A stretch of 10,683 bases of DNA from an uncultured Prevotellaceae bacterium (GTDB taxonomy: Bacteria > Bacteroidota > Bacteroidia > Bacteroidales > Bacteroidaceae), in contig CAMZHP010000091.1 of the NCBI GenBank assembly GCA_947306845.1, positions 1-10,683 of the forward strand. The letters are read 5' to 3'. This document shows positions 1 to 9,311 of this stretch, piece by piece. Made by a program: the position numbers and the translations under genes. The number at the start of each line of letters is the position of its first letter. The stretch's first letter is position 1. Under the pieces are notes generated by a model. That model ran no database searches, had not been told where the DNA came from, and saw only the letters and a program-made list of their open reading frames with translations.

Positions 1-967
1 CGCTCTTCACCTATGTGATGAGCATCCTCATGTCGCTCATGATGCTCAGCATGATATTTGTCATGCTTACCCAGAGTGCCGCCAGTGGTCAGCGTGTGGC
101 GGAGGTCATCAATGAGAAGGCTGACATCACCAATCCCAACAAACCGCTCACCGAGGTACCCAACGGCGATGTCGATTTCCGTCATGTCTATTTTGCCTAT
201 AAGGCGGGCAGCGGTGAGTATGCCATACAGAATATATCCTTCCGGGTGCACAGCGGTGAGACCATTGGTGTCATTGGCGGTACGGGTAGCGGCAAGTCAT
301 CACTGGTGAATCTTGTCAGCCGTCTCTATGACGTGTCGAAAGGCTCTGTCATGGTCGGTGGAAACGATGTGCGCCGATACGACCTTGAGGCCCTCCGCAA
401 TGCGGTGTCGGTGGTGCTGCAGAAGAATGTGCTCTTCTCGGGCACCATTCTCGACAACCTGCGTTGGGGCAACAGTGATGCCACGCTGGAGGAGTGTCAG
501 GAAGCATGCCGCATGGCCTGCGCCGATGAGTTCATTGAGCAGATGCCCGACGGTTACAATACCCGCATCGAGCAGGGAGGCACCAATGTGTCGGGCGGAC
601 AGCGGCAGCGCCTGTGCATCGCCCGTGCCTTGCTCAAACGTCCGAAGGTGTTGGTGCTCGACGACAGCACCTCTGCCTGCGACACTGCCACCGATGCCGC
701 CATCCAGCGCGCCTTCAGGGAGGAGTTGCCTGAAATCACCAAAATCATCATCGCACAGCGCATTTCCAGTGTCAGTGCTTGCGACCGCATCCTCGTGCTC
801 GACAAGGGTCGGGTGAGTGGTTTCGACACCCACGACAACCTGTTGCGCCAGAATGCCATCTACCGTGAGATCTATACGTTGCAGAATGAGGACGGCGGCG
901 ACTTCGACGAGCCACAGAAAGGTCATGGCCGTGCCAGAAATAGTAAGAAACATAAAGGCAAGAAGTC

Positions 968-971
<4 letters not shown>
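1..971 (+). CDS. ABC exporter half-transporter, degenerate-site subunit (5' truncated by window)
   Basis: This is the C-terminal part of an ABCB-type exporter subunit (membrane domain fused to ATPase), read in the frame starting at base 3. The real start lies left of the window. The visible part opens with the end of the last membrane helix (LFTYVMSILMSLMML), then the linker and a complete nucleotide-binding domain. Walker A GGTGSGKS is at 276-299 and the signature VSGGQ at 588-602. Walker B ends in Asp-Asp (660-665), so the usual catalytic Glu is Asp. The switch loop reads IAQR, so the His is Gln (756-758). Both changes are known from the non-catalytic subunit of heterodimeric exporters such as TM287/TM288. 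The tail is Lys-rich and hydrophilic. The stop overlaps the start of the next half-transporter by 4 bp, so the two are probably translationally coupled partners in the inner membrane. The substrate cannot be told; multidrug or lipid-like compounds are the usual guesses. Confidence 0.95.
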
Positions 972-4970
<3,999 letters not shown>

Positions 4971-4996
4971 TGCGTGGTGCGTCATAAGCATGCACT

Positions 4997-6568
4997 ATGA
5001 GTTGGAAAAAGAGAAAAGAAAAAGCATTATTGCCCTGTCTGGTGGCGACAGTTGCTGTAGGCCCTGCCTATGCGCAGACCAAGAGCGGTGAAAGCCACAA
5101 GTCAGAACATCCCAATATCATTCTTTTTATGGCAGATGACTTGGGATGGCAAGACACCTCTGTGCCATTCGGAACTGAACGAACACGGCTGAATGACATT
5201 TACGAGACACCAAATATGGAACGGCTTGCCAGGCAGGGAATGATGTTCACCCAGGCTTACGCGGCACCCATTAGTTCGCCCAGCCGCTGCTCCCTGATGA
5301 CTGGCACGAATGCCGCCCGTCATCGGGTCACCAACTGGACATTGCACAAAGATAAGCCCACTGATGCAGAAGATGCTGTTGTGACACCGCCGGAATGGAA
5401 TGTGAACGGCATCTGCCAGACAGAAGGGACGAAAAATACTTTTGTGGGTCGTTCTTTTGTGGACATCCTTCATGCCAACGGATATCGCACCATACACTGC
5501 GGCAAGGCTCATTGGGGCGCCATCGGCACTCCGGGTGAGCGACCGGAGCATTTCGGCTTTGATGTCAATATCGCCGGTCATGCGGCTGGAGGCCCCGCCA
5601 CATATCTCAGCGAACAGAATTATGGCCATGACAAGGATGGCAACCCAACAACACCCATGCACACCCCAGACTTGCAGAAATACTGGGGCACAGGAACCTT
5701 CCTCACAGAAGCACTTACGCAGGAGGCGCTGTCGGCACTGGATGATGCAAAACGACTTGGACAGCCTTTTTATCTGTATATGTCTCATTATGCCGTGCAT
5801 GTGCCTATAGACAGAGACCCGCGGTTTTTCCAGAAATATGTTGATAAAGGTCTCTCGCCCAAAGAGGCCGCTTACGCCTCGCTGATTGAGGGCTTGGATT
5901 CCAGCCTCGGTGATATTCTCGACTGGCTTGACAGGCATGGGGAAACCGACAATACCATCGTCATCTTCATGAGCGACAATGGAGGATATGCCACCAGCAG
6001 CTATTGGCGTGATGAACCACTCTACACACAAAATGCTCCCTTACGGTGCGGAAAGGGTTCTCTATACGAGGGCGGCATCCGCGAGCCAATGATTGTCAGG
6101 TGGCCGGGGCACGTCAGGTCACAGACCCGTTGCGACAGTTATGTCATGATAGAGGACTTTTATCCTACTCTTTTGGAAATGGGTGGCGTGAAACGCTATC
6201 GAGCCCCCCAGATTGTGGACGGGAAGAGTTTCTTGCCCCTGTTGACACAGAAAGGTGATCCTTCAAGAGGACGCTCTCTTATTTGGAACTTCCCCAATGT
6301 CTGGGACAATGAGGGACCTGGCATCAGCCTAAACTGCGCGATACGTAAAGGCGTTTGGAAAATGATATATAATTATAAGACGCGCACAAAAGAACTCTAC
6401 AACATCTCCATTGATATCAGCGAGGCCAACAATGTGGCATCATATTATCCAAAAGTGGTTAGAAGGCTGTCACGCGAATTGGGACGTGGTTTGCGCAAGA
6501 TGCATGCGCAACGTCCTCTACTCAAAGACTCTGGCACGCCATGCCCTTGGCCGGATGAGACAGAATAA
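4997..6568 (+). CDS. Secreted Ser-type sulfatase (arylsulfatase family)
   Basis: This 523-residue sulfatase of the alkaline-phosphatase-like fold would hydrolyse sulfate esters, probably on host or dietary glycans, outside the cytoplasm. A signal peptide is clear: KKRK at the start, a hydrophobic core, and likely cleavage after AYA at residue 26. The active-site motif is Ser93-Ser-Pro-Ser-Arg97 followed by LMTG. The residue to become formylglycine is therefore Ser93, which needs a radical-SAM anaerobic maturase (anSME). Metal ligands are Asp47-Asp48 (MADDLGW) and Asp327-Asn328 (SDNGGY). Other family residues are Lys170 and His172 in CGKAHWG, His268 in HYAVHVP, and Lys353 in GKGSLYEGG. The C-terminal ELYNI and CPWPD segments are also typical. 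The substrate is not readable from sequence. No maturase, SusC/SusD or glycosidase gene lies beside it, so it is not in an obvious polysaccharide locus within this window. Confidence 0.96.
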   Translation: MSWKKRKEKALLPCLVATVAVGPAYAQTKSGESHKSEHPNIILFMADDLGWQDTSVPFGTERTRLNDIYETPNMERLARQGMMFTQAYAAPISSPSRCSLMTGTNAARHRVTNWTLHKDKPTDAEDAVVTPPEWNVNGICQTEGTKNTFVGRSFVDILHANGYRTIHCGKAHWGAIGTPGERPEHFGFDVNIAGHAAGGPATYLSEQNYGHDKDGNPTTPMHTPDLQKYWGTGTFLTEALTQEALSALDDAKRLGQPFYLYMSHYAVHVPIDRDPRFFQKYVDKGLSPKEAAYASLIEGLDSSLGDILDWLDRHGETDNTIVIFMSDNGGYATSSYWRDEPLYTQNAPLRCGKGSLYEGGIREPMIVRWPGHVRSQTRCDSYVMIEDFYPTLLEMGGVKRYRAPQIVDGKSFLPLLTQKGDPSRGRSLIWNFPNVWDNEGPGISLNCAIRKGVWKMIYNYKTRTKELYNISIDISEANNVASYYPKVVRRLSRELGRGLRKMHAQRPLLKDSGTPCPWPDETE

Positions 6569-6777
6569 CAAAATAAAACTCTTTTTTGGTGAATTCACAA
6601 ATTATTCCTATTTTTGCTCTGTCGTAGAGTGATTTCTCTGCTTTGTTCTAGCACCACCAAAGCAAGTGAAATCCATGACATGACTGAATGGCTGATGCAA
6701 CATGCCGTTGCTAAAGCATTTACCCATATCATTGAACAAAGTGGTGCTTGAATTGGAAATCATGAAAAGGAATCCCC
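6569..6777 (+). other. Intergenic region and probable leader of the B3/B4 gene
   Basis: This 209-bp gap between the sulfatase and B3/B4 genes begins AT-rich and carries the promoter candidate at 6585-6616. Transcription from it would give a leader of roughly 155 nt. Inside are an in-frame micro-ORF of 23 codons from ATG 6680 (stop 6749-6751; 40 codons if GTG 6629 is used) and two long-range complementarities: CTTTGTTC 6641-6648 with GAACAAAG 6734-6741, and GCACCAC 6651-6657 with GTGGTGC 6741-6747. The two pairings cross each other and share base 6741, so they cannot both form as a simple nested fold. I recognise no riboswitch or known RNA. The micro-ORF could be a relic of a decayed gene. Confidence 0.4.
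6585..6616 (+). promoter_or_regulatory. Bacteroidetes-type promoter (TTTG / TAnnTTTG)
   Basis: TTTG at 6585-6588 is followed after 20 bp by TATTTTTG at 6609-6616, which fits the TAnnTTTG consensus of the Bacteroidetes primary sigma factor with its usual spacing. It sits just after the sulfatase stop and upstream of the B3/B4 gene, in an otherwise gene-free, AT-rich stretch. The start of transcription would be near 6622. This is a consensus match only. Confidence 0.55.
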
Positions 6778-7464
6778 ATGATTAAGGTCATTGTTTCTCA
6801 TGAGATAGAACAGGTGTGCCCTGGATTTGTGGGGGCAGCCGTCGAGGCACATGGTGTCAATAGTGAGTATTGTGCTCCGTTGTGGGAGGAAATCAACGCC
6901 ATGACGGAGAAGTTCAAGGCGACGCTCACCACGGAGTCGTTGAAGCAACTGCCCAGTATCGAGGCAACACGTAAGGTATATAGGGCTTGCGGCAAGGACC
7001 CATCGCGCTACCGCCCTGCATCGGAGGCACTCATCAGAAGAGTGCTTCAAGGGAAATCATTGTATCAGATTGACACATTCGTCGACCTCATCAACCTGGC
7101 AAGCATCGCCTACGGATACAGTATCGGTGGGTTTGATGCCGACAAGTTTGTGGGCGATACCCTCACATTGGGCATCGGACGTGCAGGAGAACCTTACGAA
7201 GGTATAGGACGGGGGATGATCAATATTGAGGGATTGCCCGTATATCGTGACGCGGAAGGTGGTGTGGGAACACCTACCAGTGACCATGAGCGCACAAAGA
7301 TTACTCTTTCAACCACTCACCTGCTCGTACTCATCAATGGCTATGACGGCAACCGCGAGCGAGTGGAGGCCAACGCGGAATACATCCGGCAACTGCTCCA
7401 GAAATATGGTGCAAGTGACGGAGGACGCTATTGGGTGTATGAGGCTGGGAGTTTAGGAGTTTAG
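6778..7464 (+). CDS. Free-standing B3/B4 domain protein (PheRS-beta editing-domain relative)
   Basis: The 228-residue protein belongs to the solo B3/B4 family (COG3382 type). The domain is otherwise found in the beta subunit of phenylalanyl-tRNA synthetase, where it removes mischarged Tyr from tRNA-Phe. The core runs from about residue 58 to 210: LPSIEATRKVYRACGKDPSR, then RPASEALIRRVL, a Gly-rich middle (GIGRAGEPYEGIGRG), TPTSDHERTK, and the final helix ANAEYIRQLLQKY. There is no signal peptide, so it is cytoplasmic. The ATG at 6778 is preceded by AAAAGGA at 6765-6771, an unusually good ribosome site for this phylum. The last residues (GSLGV) are encoded by the GAGTTTAG repeat. The function of solo members is not well settled: trans-editing of aminoacyl-tRNA or amino-acid binding are inferences. 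It is probably a single-gene transcript that meets the minus-strand operon tail to tail. Confidence 0.92.
   Translation: MIKVIVSHEIEQVCPGFVGAAVEAHGVNSEYCAPLWEEINAMTEKFKATLTTESLKQLPSIEATRKVYRACGKDPSRYRPASEALIRRVLQGKSLYQIDTFVDLINLASIAYGYSIGGFDADKFVGDTLTLGIGRAGEPYEGIGRGMINIEGLPVYRDAEGGVGTPTSDHERTKITLSTTHLLVLINGYDGNRERVEANAEYIRQLLQKYGASDGGRYWVYEAGSLGV
7449..7464 (+). repeat. Tandem GAGTTTAG repeat across a stop codon
   Basis: GAGTTTAG occurs twice back to back (7449-7456 and 7457-7464). The TAG of the second copy is the stop codon of the B3/B4 gene, and the repeat encodes its last residues. It directly abuts the hairpin that follows. Confidence 0.75.
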
Positions 7465-7465
7465 A

Positions 7466-7492
7466 CATTGTCCCTTGTAGGAAGGGACAATG
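7466..7492. terminator. Perfect 11-bp hairpin between convergent genes
   Basis: CATTGTCCCTT (7466-7476) is the exact reverse complement of AAGGGACAATG (7482-7492), with the 5-nt loop GTAGG between. It starts 1 bp after the B3/B4 stop and ends 2 bp before the stop of the opposing SDR gene. This position suits a bidirectional terminator or a 3'-end stabilising hairpin serving both transcripts. No T-run directly follows on either strand (the nearest on the plus strand is around 7502-7507, inside the SDR gene), so it is not a classical intrinsic terminator. Confidence 0.6.
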
Positions 7493-7494
7493 AA

Positions 7495-8250
7495 TCAGGC
7501 ATCTTTTTTCTTGTCCTTGACAGAGAGGGGTAGGTGTCGCCAGATGCAGCGGGGGATGCAGCGCCATAGAGCCGTGAGGATGCGATAACGCCAGTCGATG
7601 ACGCGCACATGACTCTTCTTGTTGATGGCTTCCATGATCTCATGGGCGACATCTTCCTTGTTGAGCAACATGGGATAGTTTTTCCCGTCGTTGAGCAGGG
7701 CGGTGTCGACAAATCCTGGTCGGATGTCGGTGAAATGGATTTTCAGCTTGCGTGTATTGGCCTGTTGTTCCAATGCCTGCAAGTAAGTATTCTGGAATGC
7801 TTTCGTGGCGGAGTAGGAGGGTGCCGGACCCAGTCCCATGGTTCCGGCGATGGAGGTGATGGCTGCGATATGTCCACCCCCATGGTTGGCCATGTAGCGA
7901 TAGGCCACACCCACCATGCGGGTAAAGCCCAATGCGTTGGTGGTCACGGTGGCTGTCTCGATGCTGGCCTCCAGAGAAGGGTTCTGCTTGCCGATGCCCG
8001 GAGCATAAAAGAATAAATCCATGCCACCCACCATGGCGATGAGGCTGAGCAACAAATCCTCAGCCTCATCGCTATTCACATCGATGGTTTCTACCTCGAC
8101 ACGGTCGGGGGACTTTTCTTTGAGTTGCAGAAGAAGGTCAGAGCGGCGGGCGGCGATGCCTATCGTCCAACCATCGGCGAGAAGCAACTTGCTCACCTCC
8201 ATGCCGATGCCCGATGAGGCTCCCATCACGATGGCCCTCTTGCCCTTCAT
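7495..8250 (-). CDS. Short-chain dehydrogenase/reductase (SDR)
   Basis: This 251-residue classical SDR is an NAD(P)-dependent oxidoreductase with a Rossmann fold. Counting from the ATG at 8250, it shows the nucleotide motif GASSGIG (10-16) and the catalytic set Asn105, Ser133, Tyr146 and Lys150 (SYSATK). The usual PGFVDT loop follows the active site. AARRS after beta-2 suggests a preference for NADP(H), an inference. A GTG at 8259, three codons upstream, is an alternative start; I prefer the ATG because the GASSGIG motif then lies at the usual distance from the N-terminus. The C-terminus (about 219-251) is unusual: WRYRI, LWRCIPRCIWRHL, then KDKKKDA, a hydrophobic Arg/Trp-rich stretch that could sit on the membrane. 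The gene follows the zinc-ribbon membrane protein by 9 bp (GTG) or 18 bp (ATG), so it is probably the last gene of that operon. The substrate is unknown. Confidence 0.95.
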   Translation of the reverse strand: MKGKRAIVMGASSGIGMEVSKLLLADGWTIGIAARRSDLLLQLKEKSPDRVEVETIDVNSDEAEDLLLSLIAMVGGMDLFFYAPGIGKQNPSLEASIETATVTTNALGFTRMVGVAYRYMANHGGGHIAAITSIAGTMGLGPAPSYSATKAFQNTYLQALEQQANTRKLKIHFTDIRPGFVDTALLNDGKNYPMLLNKEDVAHEIMEAINKKSHVRVIDWRYRILTALWRCIPRCIWRHLPLSVKDKKKDA

Positions 8251-8268
8251 ACCTGCCACGATGACCGA

Positions 8269-9255
8269 TTAATCGATTCTCTTGCTCAACTCACGGTATA
8301 CCACAGCACCACAGGCCAACTTGATGACGACGAATACTGCCATCAGGATGGCCATGATGATCATTGTGACAATCATGTTGTTGATGACGATTCCAATGAG
8401 CCACATGATGATGCCGGCAATGATGAAGAAGACCAGTGAGCATACCACGTCAATCCAGAACAAAGTGGACTTGTAGCCATAAGTAATCTTCGTGCTTTGC
8501 ATCATGGCCTCAGAAGGTGACAGTTCCTTGTCGAGCAACAGGTAAAGTGCCTGCGACCAACCATAACTGATGATGATGGCTGGGACGATAGTAAACAACA
8601 GAGCCGGGAAGATGGAGATGGCCATCAGACCCACTAAGTTGAAGAACTCTCCCATGTATTTCCGGTAATGTCCGTCAAAAATGAAAGTAGGACTGATGAT
8701 GGCATTGGAGTTCTTGCTGAGTTTCAGCGGCAAGGTGTTAATGCCGATGGTCGTTCCCACGTTGATGTAAGGCACCCAGATGGTGAGAATATAAAGGATG
8801 CAGGCAAGGAAAATGGACAGGAAGTTTTTCAGACCAATGCCGACACCTTCCTGGATGACACCCATGACCGTGATGAGCCTGTTTCCTTCGTATGCGGGGC
8901 GTATTTCTTCCTGCTGCCAGCGGGCTTCCTCGCGTTGACGGCGTTCTTCTTCTTGTTGTCTCCGTTGTTCCTCCTGTTGCCAGCGGGCTTGCTCGCGCTG
9001 ACGGCGGGCCTCCTCTTGTCTCCGCTGTTCTTCCTGACGGCGTGCTTCTTCTTGTCTGCGAGCCTCTTCCTGTCTGCGAGCCTCTTCTTGACGGCGTGCT
9101 TCTTCCTCGCGACGGCGTTGTGCTTCTACTTCTGCACGGTTGTCGGGTGGAGGTGTCGTGCCTGGGGCATCAAACCAATATCCGCAATAGCGGCATTTAC
9201 GGGCTTCTTGCCTGATCATTTGCCCGCACTTGGGGCATCTTTTCATGTTGTCCAT
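8269..9255 (-). CDS. Zinc-ribbon, coiled-coil, polytopic membrane protein of unknown function
   Basis: I do not recognise a named family for this 328-residue protein. It begins with a zinc ribbon: Cys7, Cys10, Cys21 and Cys24 (CPKC and CRYCG). After a Pro-rich spacer comes a long charged helix (about 41-117) built from EEARRQ hexapeptides, exact or near-exact in six copies at 51-86 and then more degenerate. The rest is a membrane domain with about four hydrophobic segments, near 143-165, 205-232, 264-292 and 294-319. The stretch SQALYLLLDKELSPSEAM followed by KITYGYK and FWIDV recalls the layout of DUF975/YciC-like membrane proteins, but this is only an impression. The ribbon and helix should be cytoplasmic. 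The ATG at 9253-9255 gives the ribbon right at the N-terminus, as usual. It lies 56 bp after the other zinc-ribbon gene and directly before the SDR gene. No promoter of the TAnnTTTG type is seen in the 56-bp gap, which favours cotranscription. Confidence 0.85.
   Translation of the reverse strand: MDNMKRCPKCGQMIRQEARKCRYCGYWFDAPGTTPPPDNRAEVEAQRRREEEARRQEEARRQEEARRQEEARRQEEQRRQEEARRQREQARWQQEEQRRQQEEERRQREEARWQQEEIRPAYEGNRLITVMGVIQEGVGIGLKNFLSIFLACILYILTIWVPYINVGTTIGINTLPLKLSKNSNAIISPTFIFDGHYRKYMGEFFNLVGLMAISIFPALLFTIVPAIIISYGWSQALYLLLDKELSPSEAMMQSTKITYGYKSTLFWIDVVCSLVFFIIAGIIMWLIGIVINNMIVTMIIMAILMAVFVVIKLACGAVVYRELSKRID
8998..9105 (-). repeat. Six tandem 18-nt units encoding EEARRQ
   Basis: Six consecutive 18-nt units encode residues 51-86 of the zinc-ribbon membrane protein. 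Five read EEARRQ and the fifth in order reads EEQRRQ. More degenerate copies continue to about residue 117. The codons differ between copies, so the array is not perfectly fresh. It encodes a highly charged helix or coiled coil. Confidence 0.9.
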
Positions 9256-9311
9256 AGTGGTTATGTGTTTTGGTTATAGATAGGCGTTTACCTAATTTTG
9301 TTATGTCAATT

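Noticed and set aside
300..953. Minus-strand open frame of 217 codons opposite the first ABC subunit
   Set aside because: It lies fully antisense to a conserved ATPase domain and shows no family motif; it mirrors the codon bias of the real gene.
5102..6031. Minus-strand open frame of 309 codons opposite the sulfatase
   Set aside because: It overlaps the full catalytic part of the sulfatase and has no supporting motif.
6680..6751. 23-codon micro-ORF upstream of the B3/B4 gene as a gene
   Set aside because: It has no recognisable ribosome site, homologue or motif; kept only as an observation about the leader.
8998..9105. CRISPR-like array
   Set aside because: The 18-nt repeats are contiguous with no spacers and are in frame inside a coding gene.
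8668..9279. Plus-strand frame with a Leu/Phe-rich apparent membrane protein
   Set aside because: Its hydrophobic stretch is just the complement of the EEARRQ repeat; the minus-strand gene has a zinc ribbon and membrane helices.
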